Assembly: GCA_963698395.1 (NCBI GenBank)
Contig: CAVOQQ010000008.1
Location: 62,001 to 126,000 of the forward strand
DNA length: 64,000 nt
Source of the DNA: JBBQUN01 sp963698395
GTDB taxonomy: Bacteria; Actinomycetota; Acidimicrobiia; Acidimicrobiales; SZUA-35
Direction of reading: 5' to 3'
Within the stretch, counting starts at the first letter, position 1. Each line of letters starts with the position of its first letter. The position numbers were made by a program, and so were the translations under genes. Positions 1 to 10,375 of the stretch are shown here, piece after piece. A model generated the notes under the pieces. The model was given only the letters and a program-made list of their open reading frames with translations. It did no database searches and was not told the DNA's origin.

Positions 1-405
1 GCCGGTCTTGGTCGCCATGCCCTTGACCACGTCGTCGTTGAGCCCGATGTCGAGGACGGTGTCCATCATGCCCGGCATCGAGAACTTGGCGCCGGAGCGG
101 CAGGCGAGCAGCAGCGGTCGCTCGGGGTCGCCCAGCACCTTGCCGGTGCGCTCCTCGATCGCACGGAGTGCTTCGATGGCCTGGGTCCACAGATCGTCGG
201 GGAACGTGCCGTGACGATGGAGATACTCGTTGCACGCAGCAGCGGTGATCGTGAAGCCGGGCGGCACCGGAATCCCGAGACGGGTCATCTCCGCCAGGTT
301 GGCACCCTTTCCACCGAGCAGTCCTCGGACGGCATCCCAATCATCGTCCACCGCGGCTCGTGCCTCGGCGATCTGATCGAATCCGTATACCCATCGTTTC
401 GTCAT
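1..405 (-). CDS. ppdK: pyruvate, phosphate dikinase, N-terminal part (runs off the left edge)
   Basis: The 135 visible codons start at an ATG at 405 behind GAGGAGG and have no stop before the window edge. They carry the N-terminal nucleotide-binding signature of pyruvate phosphate dikinase: LLGGKGANLAEM, then GLPVPPGFTI, then CRSGAKFSMPGMMDTVLDIG. The enzyme interconverts pyruvate and PEP using ATP/AMP and phosphate. It is a paralogue of the complete ppdK at 14941-17613 but clearly diverged from it. It diverges from the cyclic-nucleotide-binding gene and sits beside a pyruvate-dehydrogenase-like operon, so a role in switching at the PEP/pyruvate node is likely (inference). PEP synthase also has a GGKGANL-type N-terminus, but SMPGMMDTVLDIG is the PPDK form. 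Confidence 0.9.
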   Translation of the reverse strand, partial: MTKRWVYGFDQIAEARAAVDDDWDAVRGLLGGKGANLAEMTRLGIPVPPGFTITAAACNEYLHRHGTFPDDLWTQAIEALRAIEERTGKVLGDPERPLLLACRSGAKFSMPGMMDTVLDIGLNDDVVKGMATKTG

Positions 406-549
406 GGTTCTTGCCTCCTCCCGAGAGCATTGATCGGTCGTCCATCGATGGCGAGGGCATTCGGTCACTTTCATGACATTCGCCCCTGCCCGGATCGTCG
501 CTGTGAGCGCAGCATGAGATCAGAGGTTCATGAGGAGTAGGTGATCACC
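406..549. promoter_or_regulatory. divergent promoter region between ppdK and the cyclic-nucleotide-binding gene
   Basis: This 144-base gap separates two divergent starts and must hold both promoters. It contains two small palindromes: CCATCGATGG at 442-451, and GTCA-N6-TGAC at 464-477. I see no convincing -35/-10 pair. The symmetric sites are candidates for a shared operator, but their binding partner is unknown. Confidence 0.35.
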
Positions 550-990
550 ATGGTGCTACGACATCGAGAAGACCCGAAGTCCAAGCGGCTTCGTGCCATC
601 CCGTTCTTCGCCGAGGCCGATGAGCAGGCGCTGTCGCATTTGCTGTCGGCCGCCGACGAGGTGCAGGTCAAGGCGGGGCACGATCTCATCAACGAAGGTC
701 ACCACTACGGCGAGGGATATGTCGTGGTGAGCGGCACCATCGGGGTGTTCGTCGGTGGTGAGGAGGTGGCCGAGATCGGTCCCGGTGAGCTGATCGGCGA
801 ACTGGCACTGCTCACCCGAGATGTCGTGTCGAGCGCGACCGTGATCGCCAAGACCGACGCAGAGCTGTTGGTGATTCCCTACAACCGCTTCGACCAGATT
901 CTCGAGGACAATCCAGCACTCGTGCGAACGATCGCGACGCAGCTGGCCCATCGCCTGCGAGCAATGGACGTGCTCTACCGCACGACCTGA
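550..990 (+). CDS. single-domain cyclic-nucleotide-binding protein (CRP-like sensor domain without HTH)
   Basis: The 146-residue protein is almost entirely one cNMP-binding beta-roll: IPFFAEADEQAL, then INEGHHYGEGYVVVSGTIGV, then the phosphate-binding-cassette-like stretch IGPGELIGELALL. There is no helix-turn-helix after it, so it is not itself a CRP/FNR-type transcription factor. It probably acts as a small regulatory subunit or ligand sensor. I chose the ATG at 550 because AGGTGA lies five bases upstream; a GTG at 541 in the same frame is the alternative. It diverges from ppdK and lies 98 bases before the dehydrogenase-complex operon, which suggests it senses a state relevant to pyruvate metabolism (inference). 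The usual catalytic-cassette Arg is not obvious, so the ligand may not be cAMP. Confidence 0.8.
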   Translation: MVLRHREDPKSKRLRAIPFFAEADEQALSHLLSAADEVQVKAGHDLINEGHHYGEGYVVVSGTIGVFVGGEEVAEIGPGELIGELALLTRDVVSSATVIAKTDAELLVIPYNRFDQILEDNPALVRTIATQLAHRLRAMDVLYRTT

Positions 991-1010
991 TGGCGGCATC
1001 GACCGGGGTC

Positions 1011-1032
1011 GGCAGGGTCGAACGCCCCTGCC
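1011..1032 (+). terminator. hairpin after the cyclic-nucleotide-binding gene
   Basis: GGCAGGG (1011-1017) pairs exactly with CCCTGCC (1026-1032) across an eight-base loop, 20 bases after the stop of the upstream gene. No T-run follows, so an intrinsic terminator is possible but unproven. Confidence 0.35.
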
Positions 1033-1088
1033 CCTGAGCAGCCGACGAGGCGACAATCGACCCAAGAGCAGTCTCCAGGGGAAAGGGT

Positions 1089-1449
1089 GTGCCGGTGTCT
1101 GCGAACTACGTCGAACGACATCGTGAATTGCGGCGAGGATTTCGCGATCTCAGCCGCGCTCAGGCCGAGGTGATGTCTGGCTTCAGCGCCATGCATCGAG
1201 CGGCAGTGGACGATGGCGAGCTGAGTGCAGCGATCAAGGAACTGATGGCCCTTGCCATCTCCATCGCGACGCACTGCGAAGGCTGTATTGCGTTCCACGT
1301 CCACGATGCGCTCCGAGCAGGAGCCAGCCGGGGTCAGGTCGAAGAGACGATCGGCGTGGCCGTCATGATGGGTGGGGGGCCGGCCGCGGTCTATGCCGCC
1401 TCGGCCATCGAGGCGCTCGGCCAGTTCGAAGCTGCAGGAGTTGGTACCG

Positions 1450-1460
<11 letters not shown>
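1089..1460 (+). CDS. carboxymuconolactone decarboxylase / AhpD-like protein
   Basis: A 123-residue all-helical protein with the AhpD-like redox motif C63-x2-C66-x3-H70 (HCEGCIAFH), followed by HDALRAGASRGQVEE, typical of the CMD family. Such proteins often act as alkylhydroperoxidase-like reductases; in AhpD the disulfide is recycled by dihydrolipoamide of a 2-oxoacid dehydrogenase E2. That precedent is relevant here because this gene heads an operon containing an E2 with a lipoyl domain (5145-6446). The start is a GTG at 1089 behind a purine-rich GGGGAAAGGG. Its last 11 bases overlap the next gene, implying translational coupling. A lipoyl-linked peroxidase role is inference. Confidence 0.85.
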
Positions 1461-3200
<1,740 letters not shown>

Positions 3201-3204
<4 letters not shown>

Positions 3205-4166
3205 CCGTCGATCGTCGGCAGGTGCTGGCCGACATGATCCGCATCCGGGTCTTCGAGGAACGGTGCGCCGAACTCTACGGACAGACCAAGATCCGTGGCT
3301 TCCTCCACCTCTACATCGGCGAGGAGGCGATTGCTGCCGCGGTGCTGCCGCAGCTGCGCCCGACCGACGCCTTTCTCGGAACCTACCGAGAACACGGTCA
3401 TGCGCTGGTACGCGGGGTGCCGGCGGGGAGCATCATGGCGGAGATGTTCGGCAAGGCGACCGGCTGCTCGGGCGGTCGGGGCGGGTCGATGCATCTGTTC
3501 GACGCCGAGCGTCGCTTCTACGGTGGCAACGCGATCGTCGGTGGTCACCTACCACTCGCCGTCGGCCTCGCCCTTGCCGACAAGATGGCCGGACGAAGCG
3601 AGGTGGTGACGGCCTGCTTCTTCGGCGAGGGGGCGATGGCCGAAGGCGAGTTCCACGAGAGCATCAACCTCGCGGCGCTGTGGGACCTCCCGGTGTTGTT
3701 CTGCTGTGAGAACAATCGCTATGCCATGGGCACCTCACTCGCCAGCAGCGAGTCGCAGACCGACCTCGCCCTGAAGGCCAGCTCCTACGGGTTGGCGGCC
3801 TGGCCGGTCGATGGGATGGATCCCGATGCGGTGTCGGCGGCAACGGCGAACGCCTTGGCCTCGATCCGGGGCGGCGGTGGACCGGTCTTCCTGGAGTTCC
3901 AGACCTATCGCTTCCGACCTCACTCGATGTTCGACCCCGACCTGTACCGCCCGCCCGAGGAGGTCGAACGATGGAAGCATCACGACCCGATCACCGCCTT
4001 TGCCGAGCGGCTGACCGCCGAGGGCGTCGTCGACGACGAGGCGATCGAGGCACTGTGGAATGACGCACGAGCCGAGGTCGAGCAGGCCGTCGTCGAGGCA
4101 GAGGCGGCGCCGCTCGAGCCCGTCGATCAGCTGCTCGATCATGTGATTGCGGAGGGCCTGCGATGA
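3201..4166 (+). CDS. pdhA: thiamine-diphosphate dehydrogenase E1 component, alpha subunit
   Basis: The 321-residue subunit has the E1 alpha thiamine-diphosphate motif running from GEGAMAEGEFHESINLAAL to CCENN, and the phosphorylation-loop-like segment TYRFRPHSMFDPDLYR. GxGGSMHLFD and GNAIVGGHLPLAVGLAL are typical of pyruvate/acetoin dehydrogenase E1 alpha rather than branched-chain enzymes. With E1 beta it decarboxylates a 2-oxo acid (or cleaves acetoin) and acylates the E2 lipoyl group. Start and stop overlap both neighbours by four bases (ATGA). The substrate cannot be settled from sequence: pyruvate is likeliest, and acetoin dehydrogenase is the main alternative because such clusters share this gene order. 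Confidence 0.88.
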
Positions 4167-5152
4167 GCGAAGGAACCACCTACCGAGAGGCCATGCGGCT
4201 CGCCATCCGCGAGGCCATGGCGGCCGATGAACGGGTCTTCGTGATGGGCGAAGACGTCGCCGACTATGGCGGTACCTATGCGGTCACGATGGGGTTGCTC
4301 GAAGAGTTCGGACCCGAGCGGATCCGCAACACCCCGCTGTCGGAGTCGGGCTTCGTCGGCGCCGGCATCGGGGCGGCCATGGGAGGGATGCGACCCATCG
4401 TCGAGATCATGACGGTCAACTTCTCGCTGCTCGCACTGGATCAGATCGTCAACACCGCAGCCACCCTTCGGCACATGTCGGGTGGTCAGCTCTCGGTGCC
4501 GCTCGTGATCCGGATGACCACGGGCGCCGGCCGTCAGCTGGCTGCGCAGCACTCGCACAGCCTCGAGGGCTGGTTCGCTCATGTGCCGGGGCTCAAGGTG
4601 GTCGCTCCGGCGACGGTCGAAGACGCTCGCTGGATGCTCGCCGCTGCCCTGGCCGATCCCGACCCGGTGATCATCTTCGAGCACAGTGGGCTCTACGGCA
4701 TCAAGGGACCGGTCGGCGAGGGGCCGGTCGATCTGGTGTCGGCGGCGGTCCGCCGAAGCGGAACCGATCTCACGCTCGTCGCCGCGGCCGGCATGGTGCC
4801 GAAAGCACTGGCGGCGGCCGATCAGTTGGAGATGGAAGGCATGTCGGTCGAGGTGATCGATCTGCGCTCGCTGCGGCCGCTCGATCGAGCCACCCTGCAG
4901 CGCTCGGTCGAGCGAACCCACCGAGCGCTGGTGGTCGACGAGGGTTGGCGAAGCGTCGGACTGTCGGCCGAGGTCGCCTCGTCGATCACCGAGTCGTGTT
5001 TCTACACACTCGATGCGCCCGTCGGCCGTCTGGCCGCAGCCGAGGTACCCATTCCCTATGCCAAGCATCTCGAGGATGCAGCCATCCCCCAGGTCGATGA
5101 CATCGTCGCCGCCGCTCGGCTGGTCCGAGAGGGAGGCGTCGTCGGTGTCTGA
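4163..5152 (+). CDS. pdhB: thiamine-diphosphate dehydrogenase E1 component, beta subunit
   Basis: A 329-residue transketolase-like E1 beta. Characteristic segments are EAMAADERVFVMGEDVADYGG, NTPLSESGFVGAGIGAAMGG, then HSHSLEGWFAHVPGLKVVAP and EHSGLYGIKG, and the C-terminal RTHRALVVDEGW. It forms the heterotetrameric E1 with the preceding gene. It starts with ATG overlapping the E1 alpha stop, and its end overlaps the E2 start by eight bases. Length and motifs are complete, with no disruption. Confidence 0.9.
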   Translation: MSEGTTYREAMRLAIREAMAADERVFVMGEDVADYGGTYAVTMGLLEEFGPERIRNTPLSESGFVGAGIGAAMGGMRPIVEIMTVNFSLLALDQIVNTAATLRHMSGGQLSVPLVIRMTTGAGRQLAAQHSHSLEGWFAHVPGLKVVAPATVEDARWMLAAALADPDPVIIFEHSGLYGIKGPVGEGPVDLVSAAVRRSGTDLTLVAAAGMVPKALAAADQLEMEGMSVEVIDLRSLRPLDRATLQRSVERTHRALVVDEGWRSVGLSAEVASSITESCFYTLDAPVGRLAAAEVPIPYAKHLEDAAIPQVDDIVAAARLVREGGVVGV

Positions 5153-6446
5153 CCAGACTGCCCATCCATCGAACATCATGACGTTGCCGTCGCTCGGCGC
5201 CGACATGGACTTCGGCAGCGTGATCGAGTGGCGGGTCGGTCCTGGCGACACGGTCGACCGGGGTGATGTCATCGCCGTTGTCGAGACCGAGAAGGCCGAC
5301 ATCGACGTCGAGATCTGGCAGGCGGGCGTCGTCGCCGAGCTGTTGCTCGACGTGGGCCACGAGGTCCCGGTCGGCACGCCGATGCTGCGTTTGACCGCCG
5401 ACGCAGCGGCGGTCGCAGCGGATGCACCGGCCGAAGCCCCGGTCGAACCGGCGGAGGCCGCGGTCGAACCGGCCGCACCGGCCGAAGCTGCGGTCGTATC
5501 GCCAGACGATCGGCCGGCGCCGACGCCTGCGGTCGCCGTATCCGAACGCGCCGATGTCGTGCCGGCTTCGCCGCTCGCTCGGGTGCGAGCAGAATCGCTG
5601 GGTGTCGATCTGCGTCGCGTGAACGGGAGCGGGCCCGACGGCGCCGTGCTCGTTGCCGACGTCGACGCCTTCGCCACCGGCGGGGCGTCGGCTCCATCGG
5701 CAGGCGATCGAACCGACGCCCCGACTCCGCCGGTGGTGCCGCCTGCGTCACCGCCGTCGACCGCGGACCGAGCGGCCAAACGGGCCCTGAGCATGCGGCA
5801 CGCGATCGCCGAACGCATGGCCATGGCCAATCGCGACATTCCGCACTACCACCTCGACCTCGATGTCGACCTCGGCCCGATGTTCGAGGCGTTGGAGCAC
5901 CACAACGCAACACGCCCGGTCGGCGAGCGCGTACTTCCCGCCGCCGTGTTCCTGGAAGCGGCGGCGAAGGCGGCGGCCGCCCACCCGGAATGCAACGGCT
6001 CGTGGGTCGACCAGGGCTTCGTCGGTGCGACCTCGGTCGACCTGGGTGTTGCCATCTCGCTTCGCCGCGGTGGCCTCGTGACGCCGGTGATCACGGCCGC
6101 CGATTCCTGCTCGACCACCGAGATCATGACCCGACTGAAGGAGCTCGTGACGGCCGCTCGGTCCGGCGCACTCAAGAGCAGCTGGATGGTCGATGCTTCC
6201 TTGACCGTGACGAACCTCGGTGACCACGGTGCCGACCGGGTGCACGGGGTGATCTTTCCACCGCAGGTGGCACTGGTCGGATTCGGTCGAGTCCAGACCC
6301 GACCGTGGGTCGTCGACGGGGCAGTCCTCGCTCGTCCTGTCGTGACCGTGTCGCTCACCGCCGACCATCGAGCGACCGACGGACTCGTCGGCAGTCGCTT
6401 CTTGAGCACCATCGCAAAACGACTCGAAGATTCGGAGATCACATGA
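5145..6446 (+). CDS. pdhC: dihydrolipoamide acyltransferase (E2) with one lipoyl domain
   Basis: The 433-residue protein is ordered as lipoyl domain (residues about 10-85, lipoyl-lysine motif ETEKADIDVE), an Ala/Pro/Glu-rich linker, an E3-binding domain (PASPLARVRAESLGVDLRRV), a second linker and the catalytic domain. The latter has RHAIAERMAMANRDIPHYHL and the active-site DHRATDG. It receives acyl groups from E1 and passes them to CoA. The GTG at 5145 gives the canonical short N-terminus; an internal ATG would still leave the lipoyl domain intact. No E3 (lipoamide dehydrogenase) gene is in the window, so it must be encoded elsewhere. The following gene is an acyl carrier protein, an unusual partner. 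Confidence 0.9.
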   Translation: MSDQTAHPSNIMTLPSLGADMDFGSVIEWRVGPGDTVDRGDVIAVVETEKADIDVEIWQAGVVAELLLDVGHEVPVGTPMLRLTADAAAVAADAPAEAPVEPAEAAVEPAAPAEAAVVSPDDRPAPTPAVAVSERADVVPASPLARVRAESLGVDLRRVNGSGPDGAVLVADVDAFATGGASAPSAGDRTDAPTPPVVPPASPPSTADRAAKRALSMRHAIAERMAMANRDIPHYHLDLDVDLGPMFEALEHHNATRPVGERVLPAAVFLEAAAKAAAAHPECNGSWVDQGFVGATSVDLGVAISLRRGGLVTPVITAADSCSTTEIMTRLKELVTAARSGALKSSWMVDASLTVTNLGDHGADRVHGVIFPPQVALVGFGRVQTRPWVVDGAVLARPVVTVSLTADHRATDGLVGSRFLSTIAKRLEDSEIT

Positions 6447-6703
6447 AATCACTCACGCTCGACCAGGCACGGGCCCTCACCGTTGCGGCGATCTCGAGTG
6501 TCGCTCCCGACGTCGCCGATGAACTGCCTGCGCTCGACCGCACGATCGACTTCTGGGAGGAGCTACAGCTCGACTCGATGGATCACCTCAACGTGATGAC
6601 GGAGCTGGCCGAGCGCACCGGCGTGACGATCGAGGAGCGGGACTACGCCGCACTCCGGTCGCTCGATGCCATCGCCAACCATCTCGCATCGGCAACCCAG
6701 TGA
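6443..6703 (+). CDS. acyl carrier protein-like protein in the E1/E2 operon
   Basis: An 86-residue acidic helical protein with the carrier-protein signature LQLDSMDHLNVMTEL; the Ser of DSM is the expected phosphopantetheine attachment site. ERTGVTIEERDYAALRSLDAI follows, matching helices 2-4 of the ACP fold. The start overlaps the E2 stop (ATGA) and the stop overlaps the next start (GTGA), so it is made together with the complex. ACP genes normally sit with fatty-acid or polyketide genes. Here a stand-alone ACP between an E2 and a beta-CASP hydrolase suggests an acyl group is moved from the lipoyl arm to a carrier, or that the ACP has a structural role; both ideas are inference. Confidence 0.8.
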   Translation: MKSLTLDQARALTVAAISSVAPDVADELPALDRTIDFWEELQLDSMDHLNVMTELAERTGVTIEERDYAALRSLDAIANHLASATQ

Positions 6704-8115
6704 CGGCCGTCCGCTCGGAACGTCCCGAGCGTCCCGTGCTGACCTTCCTCGGCGGTGCCGGCACCGTGACCGGTAGCCGATTCCTCATCGAGACGGCAGC
6801 GTCGACCGTCTTGGTCGACTGCGGCCTGTTCCAGGGGCTCAAGGAACTTCGGCTTCGCAACTGGGAGGCCTTTCCCTATGATCCGGCGGCGATCGATGCC
6901 GTGGTGATCACGCATGCGCACATCGACCACATCGGGTATCTGCCACGGCTGATCAAGCTCGGCTTTCAGGGCCAGGTGTTCTGTACACAGGCGACCGCCG
7001 ACCTCGGAGCCATCGTGCTGCCCGACAGCGGCCATCTCCAGGAGGAAGATGCCGCCTTCGCGAATCGAAAGGGCTACTCCAAACACCGGCCTGCCCTTCC
7101 GCTCTACACCGAGGCAGAAGCGCTCGACTCACTCAGTCACCTCAGCGTGGTCGAGTTCGATACGCCGACGCCGGTGACCGCCGATGTCTCGGTGACTCTC
7201 CAGCCGGCCGGTCACATCCTCGGTGCCTCGACCGCCACGCTCGAACTGGCACCGTCGGGCCGGCGGGTGCTGTTCTCCGGCGACCTCGGGCGCCCATGGC
7301 ACCCCTTGCTCGTTCCCCCCGCACCGCCGCAGGGTGCCGACGTCATCGTGATGGAATCGACCTATGGCGGTCGACACCACGACGATGATGGCGCCGCGGA
7401 GGAGTTCGCACAGGTGATCACCAGAACCGCTCGCCAAGGCGGCAGCGTGGTCATCCCGGCGTTCGCCGTCGACCGCACCGAGGTCGTGCTCCACCAGCTC
7501 CGCACCATGATGGAGGCAGAGCAGATTCCCCAACTGCCGGTCTATGTCGACAGCCCCATGGCGCTGCGGGCGCTCGGCGTCTACCGGCGGGCCATTGCGA
7601 GGGGCAGTGCCGAGATCCGTCCCGAGCTGCGAGGCGGCCCCGATCCCTTCGACACCGGGCAGCTGCACGAGGTGCATTCGGTCGAAGAGTCCAAGTCGCT
7701 CGCGACACTCGCCTATCCGTCGATCATCGTTTCGGCGTCGGGTATGGCAACGGGCGGACGGGTGTTGCACCACCTTGCACGTGTGCTGCCCGAGCGCCGC
7801 AACGCCGTGATGCTCGTTGGTTTCCAGGCGGCGGGAACCCGCGGTCGTCGGCTGGTCGAGGGCGAGACCGAGATCAAGATGTTCGGCCGGTACCTCCAGG
7901 TCCGCGCCAAGATCGCGAACATCGGATCGTTCTCGGTCCATGCCGACCATGACGAACTCCTCCAGTGGCTCGGCTCGGCCGACCGTCCGCCGGAGACCAC
8001 GTTCCTCGTGCACGGCGAATCGGACGGCGCACAGGCATTACGGCAAGCAATCGAAGACGAGCTGGATTGGCCTGCCGTCGTGGCATCGCCCATGGAGCGA
8101 GTCCGGCTCGACTGA
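6700..8115 (+). CDS. metallo-beta-lactamase/beta-CASP hydrolase (CPSF-type, putative RNA-processing)
   Basis: A 471-residue beta-CASP protein. Metal motifs are THAHIDHIGYLPRL (HxHxDH), HILGAS and FSGDLGR for the core. The beta-CASP segment is VVIPAFAVDRTE followed by SASGMATGGRVLHHL, and the C-terminal metal histidine is in FSVHADHDEL. In bacteria this family includes RNA exo/endonucleases related to eukaryotic CPSF73, but some members sit with central-metabolism or PHB genes and their target is unknown. GTG start overlaps the ACP stop. This is the last gene of the seven-gene run; 17 bases separate it from the convergent CHAT gene. Confidence 0.88.
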   Translation: MTAVRSERPERPVLTFLGGAGTVTGSRFLIETAASTVLVDCGLFQGLKELRLRNWEAFPYDPAAIDAVVITHAHIDHIGYLPRLIKLGFQGQVFCTQATADLGAIVLPDSGHLQEEDAAFANRKGYSKHRPALPLYTEAEALDSLSHLSVVEFDTPTPVTADVSVTLQPAGHILGASTATLELAPSGRRVLFSGDLGRPWHPLLVPPAPPQGADVIVMESTYGGRHHDDDGAAEEFAQVITRTARQGGSVVIPAFAVDRTEVVLHQLRTMMEAEQIPQLPVYVDSPMALRALGVYRRAIARGSAEIRPELRGGPDPFDTGQLHEVHSVEESKSLATLAYPSIIVSASGMATGGRVLHHLARVLPERRNAVMLVGFQAAGTRGRRLVEGETEIKMFGRYLQVRAKIANIGSFSVHADHDELLQWLGSADRPPETTFLVHGESDGAQALRQAIEDELDWPAVVASPMERVRLD

Positions 8116-8132
8116 GGACGATCGATCGGCGT

Positions 8133-10364
8133 TCAGGTCGTCGGGACGATGCAGATGCACACCAGGGAATCGGCGGCGGCTTGCAGGCGCAGGTCATCGA
8201 AGGTGAGCTGATCGAGCGCGGTCGAGGGATCGACGCCGTCGGCCAGGAGGCGATGGAGTGCGGGCATGACGACTTTGGTCTCGCGATCGTCGAGGTCGAT
8301 CGTCGAGGCAACGACGTGGTTGACGCCATAGTCCAGGAGCAACCAGGCCAGACCGGCACGATCCAGGTCACTGAGCGTGAGATCACAGGATCCAAGGACG
8401 ACGACATTGGCGACGCGGTCGAATGTGGCGTCGCCGTCGATCTGATCGGCACGGTACTCGTCGAAGGATCGTTGGACTCGGAATCGAGAGCGAACGAGAC
8501 GCCCATGACCGGCAAGGTGGACGACATCGGCCGCTCGAGTGTGTTCGACGAGTCGACCGGGCGTGAGCAATGGCTCATCGACGACGACCGACTCGGGGTA
8601 GGACGCCGTGATCGCGTCGACCTCCGACCGCTCATGAGGTCCCGAGCCCGGTCCGTTGATGAACAGCACTCGGTGAGGTCGGGTGCGTCGTTGGGGCGAT
8701 GTCGGAGGGCCGCCGATGGAGAGCCCGAGCCGGACTCGTCGCAGCGTTGGCAGCAGCCGCCATGGCAAGGTCGCCAGGGCTCGACCCGGTATCAACGCCA
8801 CCGATTCGCCGGGCTCCCAGACACAGCCGCCCAAGAGCAGCGTGTCGAGCGCAGCAGTGGCCTCGAGCAGACGATCCTCTGCGTCGGGATGGTCGAGCCC
8901 GAGGGCCGCAGCGGCGAGTCGGAAGGCACTGATCGACCGTTTGACCTCGGCGATGGGGCCGAGATCGACCATCTGTGACTCGCCCTGGTCGGCGATGATC
9001 CGCCAGAGCCGTCCATCGGCGACCTCGAACAGCAGGACATGGCCGGCGATCAGCGGTTGTTCCAACCAATCCGTCGATGGAATCGGCACCGGATCGGCGA
9101 GTCGCCGCCTGGGGTCGAGTCGACGGATACGAGTGTCGAGATCGATGAGTTCGGTCTCGTTGACGACCGAAGCTTCGAGCGTGAGACCCCAATCGAGGAT
9201 GAGACGGAGTTGGTCGGCGAGTTGCGCCGCCGGTGCGCCGCGGCTCTGATCGCCAACGATGATGCGCAGCGCGGTCTGCGTCACTCGGATGGCATCACCG
9301 GCATCGCCCAACCGAGCGAGACCGATGGCGAGGGCAGGGAGATCGGCCAGCCTTCGCACGGCGGCCGCCCGGGCCTCGGCCGTCTCGAATGATCTGGTGT
9401 GTTCGATCAGGACCTGGACCAACTCGGTGATCGTGCGGCAGGCCGAGTCACGATCCCCTGCCTGGAGGTACGACATCGCTTCGGATTGGAGCGTGGCGAT
9501 GCGACGGCCGGAGGTGCCGGCGATGAGTGGCCAATGTGAGGCGTCGGGGACGTCTCGTGGCTCGGGATTCGGGCGAAGGCCGAGCGCCGAGAGAACGAGC
9601 TCGAAGGCACGGTCGCTTCCCAGCGCATGGCTCGGCCAGCGCTTCAGCTCCGCCTGCGAACTGCGGCGACAGGCGCTGACTTCGCTGGGCCGGCCACACC
9701 GAGCCATGACATGCCCCAGTCGATCGACGAGCAGCGCATGCGATCGAGTCCCCGGTCTCGACAGCAGCAGCGCTCGCCGGACGGTCATCTCGGCGTCAGC
9801 CAGACGACCCTCGGCGAGCGCGATGGAGGAGTGGTACGTGGCAGCAACCTGTCCGCCGACCCCAAGCAGATCGATCGACTCTTCGGACTCGATGCCCTCG
9901 ACCAATTGCTGGACGAGCTGATGGTCGTGTCGGTCGAAAGCGATGCGTGCTCGGACCATCCGAAGGTAGAGATTCGACAGCGGATGTTCGATGGGTTCGG
10001 CCTCGTCGAGCAGCCGCTCGGCCAGCGCACCGTCGCCATTCCAGGTCATCTGATTGGCCTGGATGGCACTGACCCTGGCCGAGACCCATGTCGAAGGAAC
10101 GGCTTCACCGGTGGCAACCGTCATCCAGTGTCCGGCCTCGGCGAAGGAGCCGGCGGCGAGATGGAGCGCTCCGATGACGCTGGCCATCGCCGAGCGGACC
10201 TGCGCCTCGGCACAGGCATCGAACTGGCGGATCACCGCCTGGACGTCGGTCTCCGTGGCGAACTGACTGATCTCGTCGAAGCGGTAGAGGTAGATGAGTG
10301 CGCGCCACTCCTCTGTCGTCAAGGAGGCCAGGGCGGACTCCGCAGTCGTCGGGTCGCAGGTCAC
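8133..10364 (-). CDS. CHAT-domain (caspase-like) protein with helical/TPR-like N-terminus
   Basis: A 743-residue protein. Residues 1 to about 430 are Ala/Leu-rich helices resembling degenerate TPRs; about 445-743 form a CHAT domain of the caspase/separase clan. The catalytic pair is visible: His in VVHLAGHGRL (H620) and Cys in VVVLGSCDLTLS (C660), with ALIPGRALATLPWRLL before them. CHAT enzymes are cysteine proteases that are often activated within gasdermin, Craspase-like or NTPase systems, but no such partner is adjacent. The GTG at 10364 lies 11 bases after the ilvE stop, so it is probably co-transcribed with ilvE. Target and trigger are unknown. Confidence 0.82.
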   Translation of the reverse strand: MTCDPTTAESALASLTTEEWRALIYLYRFDEISQFATETDVQAVIRQFDACAEAQVRSAMASVIGALHLAAGSFAEAGHWMTVATGEAVPSTWVSARVSAIQANQMTWNGDGALAERLLDEAEPIEHPLSNLYLRMVRARIAFDRHDHQLVQQLVEGIESEESIDLLGVGGQVAATYHSSIALAEGRLADAEMTVRRALLLSRPGTRSHALLVDRLGHVMARCGRPSEVSACRRSSQAELKRWPSHALGSDRAFELVLSALGLRPNPEPRDVPDASHWPLIAGTSGRRIATLQSEAMSYLQAGDRDSACRTITELVQVLIEHTRSFETAEARAAAVRRLADLPALAIGLARLGDAGDAIRVTQTALRIIVGDQSRGAPAAQLADQLRLILDWGLTLEASVVNETELIDLDTRIRRLDPRRRLADPVPIPSTDWLEQPLIAGHVLLFEVADGRLWRIIADQGESQMVDLGPIAEVKRSISAFRLAAAALGLDHPDAEDRLLEATAALDTLLLGGCVWEPGESVALIPGRALATLPWRLLPTLRRVRLGLSIGGPPTSPQRRTRPHRVLFINGPGSGPHERSEVDAITASYPESVVVDEPLLTPGRLVEHTRAADVVHLAGHGRLVRSRFRVQRSFDEYRADQIDGDATFDRVANVVVLGSCDLTLSDLDRAGLAWLLLDYGVNHVVASTIDLDDRETKVVMPALHRLLADGVDPSTALDQLTFDDLRLQAAADSLVCICIVPTT

Positions 10365-10375
10365 CCGGCGCCTGA

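Noticed and set aside
8..540. Plus-strand open frames over the left edge
   Set aside because: They are antisense to the conserved ppdK sequence and the divergent promoter.
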